DNA of 64,000 bases from Amoeboaphelidium protococcarum (GCA_023515745.1 JALECJ010000056.1:1039409-1103408); one strand, 5' to 3'; numbered from the stretch's first letter, positions 36,556 through 48,832 are shown. Numbers and translations are program-made. The notes: generated by a model from the letters alone, not told the origin.

Positions 36556-37899
36556 ATGGTCATCATGGAATCGGCATCAGTGTTTGAGATATCTCATGTC
36601 AGAAGACTCCCACCCGCATAGTTGAATGTTGCTGTCTCAGAGCCTAGGGTACTATTGAGTAATAGTGGCAGTAATGATAAGTAGAGTGGTGGAGAAGAGG
36701 TGCAGTTGTTCAAGCCATACACAAGTAAGGGCCTGGTGTTTAAAAATCGCGTCGTGGTCGCGCCAATGTGCATGTACAGCAGTGTCAATGGCTTCGTAAC
36801 TCAATTTCACTTGGCACATCTGGCCCAGTTTGCAATGCATGGTGCTGGTGCAATCATTGTAGAGGCGACTGCTGTATAAAGCTGTGGTCGTATCAGTCCA
36901 AGAGATCTCGGTATCTATAAGGATGAGCACGTTGCAGGCCTGCGCGAAGTTGTGTCATTTGTTAAGAGTTTATCCAATGTGCAGATGGGCATTCAGCTTG
37001 GCCATGCCGGGAGAAAAGGTTCATCGTATTGTCCATTCATTGGCGGTGGCCATGATGTCGCTGTGCCTGTTGGCCAGTCTCTTCATCATTCTGCAGAGTT
37101 GAGTGACCTGAAGAATGCTGCCATGGTTTATGAGTAGACGTTAAGTGAGAAAGATAAAAGCTCTTTTCAAGGACACGAGATAATTGCTCCTTCAGCTTTA
37201 GCATTTGGCAAGTTGCATACCCCACGAGAGATGTCTTTGGATGATATTAAGGGCGTAATCAAAAGTTTTGTGGATGGTGCGAGACGTGCAGACTAGGCTG
37301 GATTCGATTTCATTCAACTTCATGCTGCTCATGGCTACTTGCTGCATCAATTTCTATCACCAATCTCTAACAAGAGAGTTGATTAGTATGGCGGATCCTT
37401 CGAGAATCGCATCCGGATTCTGGTTGAGATTCTGGAAAGTATTAAGGCAGTATGGCCAAATGAGAAACCGATTTGGATTAGATTTAGCTGCTCAGACTGG
37501 GTAGAAGGTGGATGGGATGTTGATGACGTGGTAAAACTTTCATGCTACTTAAAGGAGAGAAAGCTAGTGGATGGCATTGATTGCAGTGCTGGAGGTTTGT
37601 CGCCGTAGTAGAAGATTCCAACTATTGTAGAAGGATATCAGGCCGAGTATGCCAAGATCGTAAAATCAGCCTTGTAGAAAGTTGACAACAGTCATCAAGT
37701 TTTAGTTACTGCAGTAGGATGCATCACTGATCCAGAGTACGCTGAGTAGCTTCTACGTCAAGGATGGGCAGATGGAGTGTCTATCGCTCGTGAGTTTCTC
37801 CGCCATCCTTCGTGGATTAATCACGCAGCCTTCAAGTTGAACGCTCAAGTCGACCGCCTTCCTCAGTACAGACGCGCCAAAGAACGCCCGCTAAAGTGA
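36556..37899 (+). CDS. Old-yellow-enzyme family NADPH:flavin oxidoreductase (YqjM class)
   Basis: FMN-dependent ene-reductase. One exon, 447 residues. Family landmarks: [20 protein letters not shown] near residue 60, the [16 protein letters not shown] strand, VEATAV.. [27 protein letters not shown], the catalytic [20 protein letters not shown] (H..H for substrate binding) followed by [19 protein letters not shown], and a C-terminal [17 protein letters not shown]. The class with CMYS and HAGRKGSS is the thermophilic/YqjM type rather than classical OYE1. The first 55 residues are a Ser/Gly-rich lead, with TAG codons. Longer than bacterial YqjM (340) mainly because of that lead. Two ATGs four codons apart are candidates; the first is used. 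Confidence 0.93.
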
Positions 37900-38030
37900 A
37901 TAGTAAAGATATGAGTAAATAATATGTGAGTATATGTCAACTAAATGGCGGCAAATAAAAGATATAAAATCGGTGACTATTTATTTAAATCTCATTTCAT
38001 AATTTCATAATAATTATAGAGATCATGAAT

Positions 38031-38492
38031 TCAGTGATGCTTAGCGTAAGTGTGACCAGAGTTCTTGCCATAGTGCGTGATAAACGCCAAGGTACCCACA
38101 GCCATGAACCAGTGAATGAAAATTCTTCTATCAGGCACCTTTGCACTGTAGTACTTGTGCACATAGTTCTCGAAATGCTTTTTAGGACTATATGAGCCAA
38201 AGAAGCTAGTCTAACGCCAGTTCTTGTAATTCCACCACTCTCTCAACGTCTTGCTGTTAAACTCCTCCTAAGTAATGGCATGAATATGATGTGGTAACTC
38301 TACAAACATAATGATAATGTATTACGAGACGATCATAGTCAAAATAATATATGGAATCAAGTTAAATCAGTCAATCTTACTGTCAGGGTTATGAGCAGGC
38401 TGAACCTTGGATGCGGCCAGTCTATCCCAATTGACCTTCAATTTAAAAGTTCCATCAGTCTTTGGAGGTACGTAAGCGTGATCAGCTCCCAT
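38031..38492 (-). CDS. Small inner-membrane protein, ATP-synthase-subunit-f-like
   Basis: Exon 1 38381-38492, 81-nt intron 38300-38380 (GTAAGA...TTTGTAG), exon 2 38031-38299; 126 residues. The C-terminal half has one TM-like stretch (RRIFIHWFMAVGTLAFI) preceded by FENYVHKYYSAKVPD and followed by a His/Lys tail (THYGKNSGHTYAKHH). That order, including Y/H-rich ends around a single TM after a YY..KY motif, resembles mitochondrial F1Fo ATP synthase subunit f (Atp17). The N-terminal 50 residues are polar (DHAYVPPKTDGTFKLKVNWD). Identification rests on pattern only and could be another small respiratory-chain subunit. If right it implies oxidative phosphorylation. Confidence 0.5.
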
Positions 38493-38833
38493 AACTTATA
38501 ATTTTGTCTTTCCTTAGTTCTTCGGTGGAGATAGAAGAAAAGGAATAGGTGGTGAAGAATTGAGGGAAGCGAACGAACGAAGGCGAAGAGCAGAAAAATA
38601 GAAAATGTAGCAGCGGTCAGCGAGACTCAGGAGCAACACAATTAGTGTTACAGGCCATGTTGAGCCTCAGCTCGTGGTCAAATTTTACTAGATTGACATT
38701 AATCACATGCTAAGGCATAGTTTACGTAATTATTATAAAATCTATATTTATCTCTATATATTCACTCTAAATCATGCGAACTGAGATCCATAAAGTAGCA
38801 GTCAATCATTGTGCAGAGCATTATTGAAAAGTT
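38493..38833. other. Intergenic, purine-rich promoter
   Basis: 341 nt between the ATP-synthase-f-like start and the stop of the first zincin gene. A purine-rich tract (AGAAGAAAAGG, GAAGGCGAAGAG) lies at 38530-38600. No coding. Confidence 0.35.
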
Positions 38834-40153
38834 TCAACCCTGTTTGGCAATGGTGGTTGAGTTATTGTTGGACACAACAAAGCTCTTTGCTGCATCAGTC
38901 AGTGTGTAGCCCATGCTAGAGAAGATCCTCAAAATTTTTGGGCCAAAAGTAACTGACTGCAGACCTCGTTCACTTAGCAGCTCGTGAAACCTAACGCCAA
39001 ACATAACTTTTGGCGCCATCAAAAAATCTTAAGTATCAATGTTTAGACCCAAGTTCAAGTGTGCAATAGATGCACCATTCTCATAGATATTCGGTGTGTA
39101 AAGCACAGCAACAGAATCGTCGATCAAAACGCGCTTAGGCAGATCCAGTGAGTCAAAAATCGAAGAGCTTGGCACGTAGTTGAATATAATTTGCGCAGGC
39201 TTCTTTGCAATTTCCTAAAGAGAATTTGTTGAGTTCACAAGATTTACTTGAGCATTGTCAAATGATGTCCACTAGCTAACATTGGCCACCTAACCACGCA
39301 GAGTCTGTGCATTACCACCTTCAATATATGCAAGATAATGATCAAAAATACTTTGGAGGTGCGTATTTGACGACGATCCAGGATTGTTGCCCGATATTTC
39401 CATGGACTAAGTAATATCCGACTGCAGTCTCATAGCAATGAGAGAATAAAACCCCAGACCATGCGTGAGTTCGTGCAGAACAACATATTCAAAATCGTAA
39501 GCCTTGTCGTCTATCTAATCACCATCTTCTTTGAAATACCATTTGGTATTATAGGAGTTCAGTCTCATTCGTATATCATACGGAACTAATTTTGCTTGAG
39601 GAGTATTGAGCGGCTACATTTGACGTCCCAGGGCTGACGGATACATTGCCTGAGGGACGGATACTCCGGTCAATTTGAGCAATGAGGCCGGACTAGCAGA
39701 TCCCAGCAGATTATCGCAGCGAGACTTGTTAATAGAGTCGATGCACAGATCATAGAAGAGTGCTTACACTTTAATGGGCTCCACAAACTTGATAGCTATA
39801 GTAACGCGTTCAGCTACAGATTTCAGAGCTGCCTCCACCTTATTACAAGTTGACGCATCTGTTTTGTTCAAATCGCAGCTGATATCAAATGAGATCATAC
39901 CATCTGGACTCTACGCAGTTTTATTCATCCAACCAGGACCAGGGTTATTGACATCAGGACCAGACGACTGCTATCTTTTTGCCAGATGGGGAACAGCAGG
40001 ATACATCTATTTTAGAATAGGGTCGTCACAGTCAGCATGCTGGCATTCTATCTAAAATAACTATTCAATCGTGGCTCTGCTTCTGCTCACGACCGCGCCT
40101 GATACCAGGGCGACAATCGATGCGGCGACGCTTACAAAGGCAAATGAAACCAT
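38834..40153 (-). CDS. Secreted zincin-type metalloprotease paralogue 1 (HELTHGLGF)
   Basis: One exon, 439 residues. Signal peptide MVSFAFVSVAASIVALVSGA, then a Cys-containing pro-region. The zinc motif HELTHGLGF starts at residue 227: H-E-x-x-H-G-x-G-F, the HExxH catalytic pattern with a third ligand expected downstream. The second half carries family-conserved stretches (IFDHYLAYIEGG, IFNYVPSSSIFDSLDLPKR, LGLNIDTQDFLMAPKV, LRIFSSMGYTLTDAA). No C-terminal anchor, so probably secreted. It shares the same zinc motif residue number and block order with the paralogues at 45425 and 47025. Overall reminiscent of secreted HExxH proteins of early fungi; exact peptidase family unknown. Confidence 0.75.
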
Positions 40154-40664
40154 CTATCAGCAAATTGATTTTAAAGAGAACACTTGGGATAATGTATCAA
40201 TCTAATTAATTGGGGAAAAAAGAAAAATCGTCATCACTTACTGACCATGTATTTTGGATAGAATTCGACAATCATGAGGTAACGCGTAATGAAATGTTAC
40301 GCAAAGTACGCATGTCACGCACTAGCACGAGGAATAGAGACGGGATCACAGCTGGCTCGTGATTATCACGTTTGGAATCTTCATACTAATATATCTATTA
40401 GAATGGCTCTATGAGACACGAGCTATCCCCTGCATTATACTGTATATCACTCACTCAATCAAATAATCAATCAGGGAGGCGCTCACGGCCAAGGAGTGAA
40501 ACAACGTACGACAAGACTACGTTCTCGCTGTTTCGCTTTCAAAACGAAAATGTGAAACACTCCGTCTCATTGAAGTTTCAGCCGATAAACTTTTCTTCTG
40601 CATCTTCTTTATTTCAGACTCCACTTTATTTGGGAATAGAGACATCGTCCTATTGGCTACAAAG
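40154..40664. other. Divergent intergenic region (zincin 1 / RIC8)
   Basis: 511 nt between divergent starts. Contains one ACGCGT box; AT-rich otherwise. An open frame runs through it in phase with RIC8-antisense-free codons, but no ATG-to-conserved link supports coding. Confidence 0.35.
40282..40287. promoter_or_regulatory. ACGCGT (MCB-like box) upstream of zincin 1
   Basis: ACGCGT 128 nt upstream of the zincin 1 ATG (minus strand). Confidence 0.3.
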
Positions 40665-42094
40665 ATGGACTAGCTGCGCACTTTAGTAAATGAGTCTGGC
40701 GCCGTCCTTTTAAAAGACTCTAGGCAGTGGCAAGGTATGCAAATATTATCTATTTTATCTCTGTAACAATAGAATAAGTTAATTTGGACTGAGCACTTGT
40801 AGATGTCACTCAGCGATTGTTGGAACTTAGTAGAATTGAATCTGAAAATATTCGGTCGTTTGATATCTCCACTTTTGATCTAATGTTTAATTGTATTGCT
40901 GCATCTGAATTGACTTTATTAGCGCGTATTCAATTATTCAAGAGCTGTATTAATATCATTATGCTCAATGCAGGTGTGCGACAGTAAGTGAATGCGAGTA
41001 TCCTTGGTAAATGCTGCAGCTTTGTGGCCATGGATGGTTTTACATTTCTCTCTCTTCGATTCATGTTTGTACTGACTGCGCACCTGCCTGATCTATGCTC
41101 CCTAACTGCATTGTCTCTTATTCATACAGCAGTCTTTGAATTGGTATAAGATATTTAATAGATTGAAGAAGATACTTTGAACGAGATTTTCAAATTGATA
41201 TTCAATTTCAAGGCTAGATTGAGTTCGTTAGATTCCCATGAAATTCTAAAAGATTACCAGCTGGTGGCCTTTAAATATTTACATACTCTCACTGTTAAGC
41301 ACTCTGATAAGATATCTTTATATTTCGATGGCGGCCACTTGTAGTAGTCAGATTAGAACATAAATGTAGCCAATTCATTTAACACTGCGTTGTAATTGCT
41401 CGTAAACTATGATTAGGAGTATAGTTATACAAGATTTTCAAGTACTGAAATGATTGATGCTTTTGATGAGAACTCTCAGTGCCAGGTGTCGACTCTCGTT
41501 GCTTGCATTAGTCTATAAATGCTTTATAATAATAGTGGTTTAGATCAAGAGCATTTGTAAATATACTTGATGTACTTGATTTAGCTGTGTGATAATAAGA
41601 TGGTTCGCTAATTGTTGAAGATGAGACTACTTCCCCACAATATGGATAGAAGTCGCCCACTTAATGAAGGATCTGCGGTCCATTGCCAACTGATTAAGTC
41701 TTTGATGAGTGTCGAGCTTAGTAGTCAGAACAAAGAGTTATTGTTCAGATTCCTACATAGTGTATGTGGGAAAGATGTCGGTCGCAGTATATTTTATTGT
41801 GGATTTGGACCATTGTCTTATTTCCTGTTTTAGCATGGTCTCTTTTCTGGGAATGGAAACGATTAAGGTGACGGTGTGATGGATCTTCTCTCTAACAGTT
41901 TGGCAGACGATGGAACTAAAATAGCAGATATTGTTCTTTAATAGAATATAGACATCATGACAGGCGCTATAAAGTAGTAACGTATCGTTGAAATGACTGA
42001 TGATGAAAAAGACTATGAAGCGTCCAAGATTATGACCATGATTGAACGGCTAAACAAGACTGGTATAATTCAAATGCAATTTGGATAAAAATGA
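40665..42094 (+). CDS. RIC8: RIC8 / synembryn, G-alpha chaperone and exchange factor
   Basis: Exon 1 40665-40734, 68-nt intron (GTATGC...CTTGTAG) 40735-40802, exon 2 40803-42094; 453 residues. The armadillo-type body has GFTFLSLRFMFVLTAHLPDL and KELLFRFLHSVCGKDVGRSI, and the C terminus MTDDEKDYEASKIMTMIERL, NKTGII matches the diagnostic RIC8 C-terminal block (T-E-E-E-K-E..A..L..L..RL..TGVI). The start MDQLRTLVNESGA is the only ATG whose phase joins correctly to exon 2. RIC8 folds and activates heterotrimeric G-alpha subunits; it occurs in animals, fungi and amoebozoans, so its presence supports an opisthokont. It implies heterotrimeric G-protein signalling. Confidence 0.85.
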
Positions 42095-42147
42095 AATTAA
42101 TAATCTTATTGATGCTGTATTAAACCGGTGTTGAAGTCTTATGGTTA

Positions 42148-42871
42148 TCATGTCATCTTTCGGTATATCGTTTCCTCTTTGCCCTCTAGCTGCGACATGT
42201 ACCTAGCTGCCATGAACAGGTAGTCGCTCAGACGATTCATATACATTCCACAAGACTCATCTACACTTCCTTCCCTAACAAGGGGCACCAGTCTACGCTC
42301 GGCTCTCCTAGCCATGCCTCTGCAAACGTGCAATGTCGACGCCGCCTTGCCGCCACTCTACACAAACACATACACATCAACTTGAACTCGATGACGCGTA
42401 ATTTTTAAAATGTAAATTTACTGGGAGAATAAAGTTCTTTAGCGGAGGAAGCTACTAATCAAAGTGATCGATCCATTGTTCCAGCTCTGTAGTTCGCGTG
42501 CCATCTTGATCGAATGCAGTCTTGCTCACCTTAAATTCGGCACTGGAAGTTCGCGGAGTGGCCACATTGGAGTTTATATCTTGAATGGCGCATTAAACCG
42601 AAGCCAGCTGTGGAAGGACTATACAATCTTCATCGACATCACGACTGAATTCAGAGGCAAGTCCGATCATACTGCTCAGCTCGTCCATCGTTCCCAGAGT
42701 CTCAAATATGGCATCATCTTTTGCACGTCGTTCCCCATTGTACAATGCAGAAGTTCCTACACAAGATATTAAATTAGAAATTTTAAATGATGGATGAAGA
42801 ATACCTTTATCGCCAGTTTTGGTGTAAATTTTCATAGTTCTACTACTGGTAATTATGGATAGCCGTAGCAT
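42148..42871 (-). CDS. MMAB: Cob(I)alamin adenosyltransferase
   Basis: PduO-type enzyme that makes adenosylcobalamin in mitochondria. Exons 42805-42871, 42422-42756, 42148-42357; introns 48 and 64 nt. 203 residues. [20 protein letters not shown] at the start is the ATP-binding motif (K..TKTGD.G), followed by [17 protein letters not shown] and the C-terminal [31 protein letters not shown] (R-x-x-x-x-R plus NRLSDYLF). The first 12 residues ([12 protein letters not shown]) are a likely mitochondrial presequence. It implies that the organism uses vitamin B12 (methylmalonyl-CoA mutase), which most Fungi do not. Tail-to-tail with RIC8 (53 nt). Confidence 0.95.
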
Positions 42872-43165
42872 AATTCACCACCGCCGCCTCTGATGCTCTT
42901 GATGATTTAGGCGATGCAAAAGTCGTTAAGAGAGTTGACAGCGATTGTTTCAGTTCATGCACGCGCACTCTGTTTCTGCCCACTGGTTGTCATCATTGTC
43001 AGTTTAAGTCTATTTTTAAGCCGTGATCTCATTTGGCAGCAACATGTCTTAAAATATCACCATGTCAAGTTTCTCTTCCACAACAACAAAGTCTAGACAA
43101 CTTTCCATTTTTATATTCTTCTCTGTCAGGCAAAATAAGTACCCCACATTTCTTCTATAGATAAC

Positions 43166-45343
43166 ATGGATATCGATATCACCCTTCTTGTAGCTTTAAT
43201 AGCACTTGGTGTGGTGATTATCATTGCACTTGCTGCTATAACTTGGTTCTTTCGATCATATCGACGTCGCCGACATAGATAACGCACCTCTTCCGGTCAT
43301 TCGGCGAGATAGAAAGTGAAATCTACTGGTAGTGATGGCTAAAGGAAGAAGAAGCTCGATGATGTTACAGCTGCCTCGGATTATGGTTCCAATAACAGAC
43401 CCGTCAATCCTCATAGTGGTGTCATTGCTACTTCTTCTACACAGCAAAAATCTGTCTCGCTCACTGATTCAAATTAATAAGCTAAAGTAAATGCAGTATA
43501 TTTGTCCAATAGCTAAAGTGCACGAGCTATTCATAATCATAACGCTACTAAGTCAATGCCCCAATTGTTGGATGCCAATACCTCTCAGAATGGACGCACT
43601 TAGGACCAAACTGGTGGAACTGACAAAGTTTCTCGCTAAAATACTAAGAGTGATCGCGATAGAGGCGCTAAAAAGCTGATTTCAGATGTTCCTCCGATGC
43701 CAATTAGATAGTCGAGTCAACGTATGCAAGAAAACAATATCAGATCTACCGTGCCGGTATCTATGGCCATCTCCAACACTGCCAAGGCTATGGTAACTCC
43801 TAGAAGTCAGAGTCACTATGAGTTGCAAACATCTTCCTCTCAAGTCACACCTTAATCGCGTACTGTAGCTGAAATTCAATACAAGTAGAAGCTATAGTCT
43901 GCTGAGATGGATCAGACAGTTGTCGGAATTGCTTAATTAGTTTCCACTGATCAAGCGGTGGTGATCGAGTAAGAGCAGACTGTAATTGACTTTGCACAGC
44001 TGGTATCCACCGATTAGTCGCTGCTTCAAGTCCATGAGACCACTCTGTTGGAAACTGAAATATTCCGCAAAGATGAGTCCAAGTAAGGGCATATGTCAAA
44101 CTCTAGTGGTGCGATTTTGAACTAAAGCGCGAATGATAAGGCGGTTTAACGCGTATCTTATCCGATCGCACCTAATTCTACCTAGAATAATGATACTGTT
44201 GTAATGTCTAAGCAGTAGCAAAACTTGGGAAAACCAAAGTTTCCTTCGATTTAACACAGCTCTGCTGCGTCTCAGTTCAGTTAAAGTGGGACTACAGGAA
44301 GTTATTAGAGTACTTAGTACCTTCAAGGCACAACGACTTTAAATGCTGCTTTACTGAATTAACCTTAGCCGCTTGCACTTCCGGGAGCTATATTGACTGA
44401 TTTGCAAAAGGACGTTAAAATCGTGCGTCAACTTACTGAAGGTGGATCTGGTGCTTTATATATCGCAGAGATTGTGGACAACAATCTAAGGGTGCGCGCT
44501 GACAAGAGCCAGTTTTGTGTTGTGAAAATTTTGAAAGAGGAAGAAGGCATGAATTCCGATGACTTGGTAAATGCGTTTAATCATGAAGTGTCTGTAATGT
44601 GGCTCTTTCACCTGTCCCCTAATATCATTCATATTCTAGGGTACTCAGACAGCCCGAAAGCAATGATACTCAAGCACTACGTCCATGGAAGCTTACATGA
44701 CGTGGTTCATCGCACCTCATTGACCGATTTGCAATATTCTGATCCTAAGTGGACTCCCGATATGTGGTTGAAACTCTCCAAAGATATCTGCAATGGTCTT
44801 TAGATAATACACGGCCATAATGTGACTCATAACGATATAAAGTGCGCAAATGTTTTAATAGATTTAGAACAAGATCAACGAACGTTACGAGGTGTCATCT
44901 GCGACTTTGGGATTGCCTGTCCTATAGATCCCGCATTTTATGGAGTAAAAATGTTTAAAAAGTCTGAAGTTATTGGCGCCAGTGCACCTTATTGTGCGCC
45001 GGAGATGTTCGTAAAACTATCGCTTGATATTAGTGCTGATTAAGATGATCCCAAGATTGCCAAGGCTGGAGACATGTACTCTGTTGGCGTTGTGATGTAT
45101 GAAATTATGAACAGAACTATTCCATGGACAGAACTCAAAGTTGACTATGCTGCCATCGAGAAGGCTGTCATGAATGGTGTCCGGCCTCATATACGTGATG
45201 AAGTTTAAATGCGATGGCAAGATGATGTTCGACTTGCATCATATGTTAAGCTAATATAGTAGCTCTGGGATCAGAATCCATTGAAGAGACCTGACGCGTA
45301 GCAGGCGTTAGCAATTTTAAATGCTATTGCAACAGTAAAGTGA
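43166..45343 (+). CDS. Single-pass membrane protein kinase (receptor-like kinase)
   Basis: One exon, 725 residues. A TM segment at the N terminus (DITLLVALIALGVVIIIALA) is followed by a basic stop-transfer stretch (RSYRRRRHR), then about 370 low-complexity Ser/Gln-rich residues and a C-terminal kinase domain. Glycine loop LTEGGSGALYIAE, Lys at about 454 (CVVKILKEE), catalytic loop THNDIKCANVLI at about 554 with HND in place of HRD (Arg missing, Asp kept), DFGIA at about 580. A phosphorylation-loop segment SEVIGASAPYCAPEM follows. The order TM - linker - kinase without a sizeable ectodomain suggests an intracellular-anchored kinase or one needing a partner. TKL-like features (HxDIKxxNVL). Substrate unknown. 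Confidence 0.8.
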
Positions 45344-45424
45344 ATTTTCTGTCTATTAGTAGAAGTTGTACGGTTTACATAATTAGTATAACATTCTATT
45401 TATTTGTCACCATTTCCCTCAATA

Positions 45425-46792
45425 TCATAGAGTTGCAACCAAAAGAGATGCGGCCATCGCACCCACTACTGAATACCAATTGATTGTCACCAACGAAGAG
45501 CCGCCAGTCTACGCACTAAAACCTCTTGCAGCATCGGTTAGCGTATAGCCCATGCTCGACAAAATTCTCAAAACTCTAGGACCAAAACTGACATCCTGCA
45601 AGCCTCGCTAAGTGAGCAACTAATCCAATCTGACACCCATGATAATTCTTGGGGTCATTAGAAAATCACGAGAGTCGATGTACAAATCTTAATCCAAATG
45701 AGTAACAGATGAACCATTTTGGAAGTTACGCGGCGTATACAAAACTGCAGCGGAGCCATCAATCAATACACGCTTAGGGAGAGTCAGGGAGTCAAAAATC
45801 GATGAGCTTGGAACGTAGTTAAATATAGTTCCACCTGGAGTTCTTGCAAATTGCTGCAACACATTTCTATTGTTCACAAGATCGACTTAGGCATCGTCAA
45901 ATGAGGTCCATTGGCTCACAGTGACCTCCTGACCAAGTGAACTCTGAGCACTGCCGCCTTGAATCTACGCGAGATAATGATCAAAGATGGTTTGATAGAA
46001 CGAATTTGAAGACTGAGTATCAGCACTACCAAACTCTTATACAGATATTGCAGTATCCGAGTACAATCTCACATTGATAAGAGAATAAAATCCAAGGCCA
46101 TGAGTAAACTCGTGGAGAGCAACGTACTCAAAATCATAAGCATTGCGGTCGATGCGGTCGCCATCATCATAAAAATGCCACTTGACATTAAATGAATTGA
46201 ATGACATTTAAATATCGTACTAACCATATAGTGAAGCATCGGTACTTCTGCGCGGCAGCACTTGACGTACCAGAGCTTGAGGGTACATAGCCTAAGGGAC
46301 AGGTACTCCAGTCAATTTGAACACCTATGACGGACTTGCAGCTCCGAGCACCTCACCACAATCAGCATCAGCAAAAGGATCCGTGCACAGATTATAGAAG
46401 AGCATTTACACTCTGATAGGCACCGCAAATTTGATAGCTTTAGCGACGCGTTCAGCTACAGATTCCAGTGATGTCTCTACCTTATTGCACGTTGACGCGT
46501 CGGTTTGGTTCAGATTGCAGCTCACGTCAAAAGACACCATTCCATCAGGACTCGTCGCCGTCAAATTTAACCAATTAGCATCGGGTTTATTGACAGGAGG
46601 ACTAGCCTACTATCTCTTGGTCAAATGTGGCACAGCAGGATACATCTGCCTCAAAATCGGATCATCGCAGTGAGTATGCTAACATACAATCTCAAAAGAC
46701 TGTTCAACCGCGATTTCATTACTACTCACCGCCGCACCAGACACCAAAGCAGGAATTTAAGCTACGAAGCCAATGACAATAAATTAAATCAT
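45425..46792 (-). CDS. Secreted zincin-type metalloprotease paralogue 2 (HEFTHGLGF)
   Basis: One exon, 455 residues. Signal peptide MIQFIVIGFVAQIPALVSGA. HEFTHGLGF begins at residue 227, the same position as in the paralogue at 38834. It shares the blocks CQHTHCDDPILRQMYPAVPH (paralogue 1: CQHADCDDPILKQMYPAVPH), TIFDHYLAQIQGG, IFNYVPSSSIFDSLTLPKRV and VLRILSSMGYTLTDAARG. Unlike paralogue 1 it ends in a hydrophobic tail (INWYSVVGAMAASLLVATL) after a Ser/Gly-rich stretch, the layout of a GPI-anchor signal. Convergent with the receptor-like kinase gene (81 nt). Confidence 0.75.
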
Positions 46793-47024
46793 CTTACGAG
46801 CGAGAATAATACGATCAAAAGAGCACTATAATGATGTATCAATCCGACTACCAAGTGTTGATAAAATGCAAAATCGTCACAAAACAGGGGTCAGTAAATG
46901 CATAATCAATCAATCAACAAGGCATTTGCAACTCCTACGTGTGTGTAAAATTTACCAACCACTTAAATCTATTAAAGCTTCATTTTACTGATCATTCATT
47001 TAAAAAGTTCTGAAAATCGAATCA

Positions 47025-48350
47025 TCATATCAGTAATACCAGACCACCGGCAATTGCTGCAACTAAAAGAGAACTGCAGTTCATCATCAGTGTAGATACT
47101 TGTCCGGAACTTTCCATTGACTGCTATTTCACAATATCTGCTTACGCGTCAACCAGCTTGTACCCCATACTCTATAGTATAATCTTTATTCTTGGTCCAA
47201 AAGGACTCTTAGTCATGTTAAACTAAGCCATTCTCTATTTCAAAGTAACATTCTTATATAGAGTAGGACTTATTAAGAAATCTTGCGTCTATCCGTATTC
47301 TGGAATTAAATGCGAGATAGAGCTACCAGATGTCCAAAGTGGCGGAGAATTGAGTATAATGATAGACGGGTCAAGTTTTATGGATTTAGGTAGACTCTTT
47401 GCATTTTTTAAAGCAGTGCCTTGAGCGGGATAATTAAATACCGTCTTGATTGATTATGTACCGAACTACTTCAGTTTTTGTAGTCTTTCACTAACTGGCT
47501 TATCTTTGTCCACATCAATCCATTAGACAACTTCAACGCTTTTGTTTGCTACTGTTCTATTCATTTCTGATGTAATTTGTGCAACAAAGTAATCAAATAT
47601 AGTGTACTATAATCCTGACACAGCATGGGTACTAGTAATTGCATTTGGGTCCGCTATACTAGGAACTATAAAAGAGGTGAACCCGAGACCATGTAACAGT
47701 TCATGTAAGACAGCACTTTCAAAGTCTTATTGCTCTGGTCCAATGTTATCGCCATCAACGTCAAAATGCCATGAAATATTATTAGTGTTTACGCGTACAT
47801 TGATGTCATAGTCTTTAGTAACATTACCTTTGACTTCATTAGGCCTTAACTGACGCGCCAGAGATTAAGGATAGGCGGCAGTGGGCAAATCGTCCCCTTT
47901 TAGAATGTAATACTGAGATGGAGAAGCATCAGCTAAAGTTACTAACTCTGCGCAGTTTTATTTGTCGCCCGCACTGCACATATTATAGATAACAATCTTG
48001 ATCTTGAGCTTTTAAGATAGAGCTATGGTAGACGTTATCATACCGCAAACAGCTTTCATGGATACAGCCAGTTTATTGCAACTGGACGCGTCTGTGTCAT
48101 TCAAATTGCAAGTTAGATCAAAGGAGATAAACTGATCTTCGCTACTGCCAGTCAAATTCATATAAGCATCATTTGATTTCATAATGTTAAACGATTGCGC
48201 ATCACTTTATCTTTTGAACAGACTAATGCTTGATTTTTAATAGGCTGAGTTGTATAAACGAGACGGATTCACATCACGATCATTGTTGATCATTGCTGAA
48301 ACAACCGTCAACAATGGCATTAGCTTCCAGTAGGATGCACAGAAATGCAT
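47025..48350 (-). CDS. Secreted zincin-type metalloprotease paralogue 3 (HELLHGLGF)
   Basis: One exon, 441 residues. MHFCASYWKLMPLLTVVSAM is a signal peptide. HELLHGLGF starts near residue 216. The order of blocks follows paralogues 1 and 2 but sequence is more diverged (FDLTCNLNDTDASSCNKL versus FDVSCNLNQTDASTCNKV). The C terminus is again a GPI-type signal: STLMMNCSSLLVAAIAGGLV followed by LLI. Same strand as paralogues 2 and 4, 232 nt downstream of paralogue 2 start. Function as a protease is inferred from the HExxH motif. Confidence 0.7.
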
Positions 48351-48832
48351 CTTTGAGCGGCAGATTTAGTCTATTCTTATAGCTTTTTAATACTTAAAAT
48401 ATTAAATGCAGATAAGGCCAATGAGCTGAGGTTCAAAAAATATAAATCATGCATCATTCCACGCGTCGCTGCATGTCTCGTAGAAAAACGTGTGAAAAAA
48501 GCTTCACGTCACCAAGCGAGAGCCTGTGGTTGACCTTTTAGACCTTTTACCAATCGATAACCAATATAAACTATTGACGCAATATCAGATCTCAGTAATT
48601 TGCGCGTGTAAATACTCCTGTGCTAAGATTACTTGAAGTGGCGGTAAAAGTAGGCTTCCATTTTAAGAACTATAAAGATTCTAGAAATAAGGCAAGTCAT
48701 TTTTTAAAAGAATGTAAAACATTAATCATTCATTAACTTCAATTAAAATAATAATAATAATTAAACCACTGAATGTCGAAGGAAAAAGATTTATCATCCA
48801 GCAGAGGAGACATCAGTAAAAACTCCAACAGT
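48351..48832. other. Intergenic between zincin paralogues 3 and 4
   Basis: 482 nt, AT-rich with an ACGCGT at 48461. No supported frame on either strand; the plus-strand 237-codon frame that starts at 48773 is the antisense of paralogue 4. Confidence 0.4.
48461..48466. promoter_or_regulatory. ACGCGT (MCB-like box) upstream of zincin 3
   Basis: ACGCGT 110 nt upstream of the zincin 3 ATG (minus strand). Confidence 0.3.

Noticed and set aside
40411-40686. 91-codon plus-strand ORF upstream of RIC8
   Set aside because: Joins RIC8 exon 2 in the wrong phase; the ATG at 40665 in another frame gives the right join.
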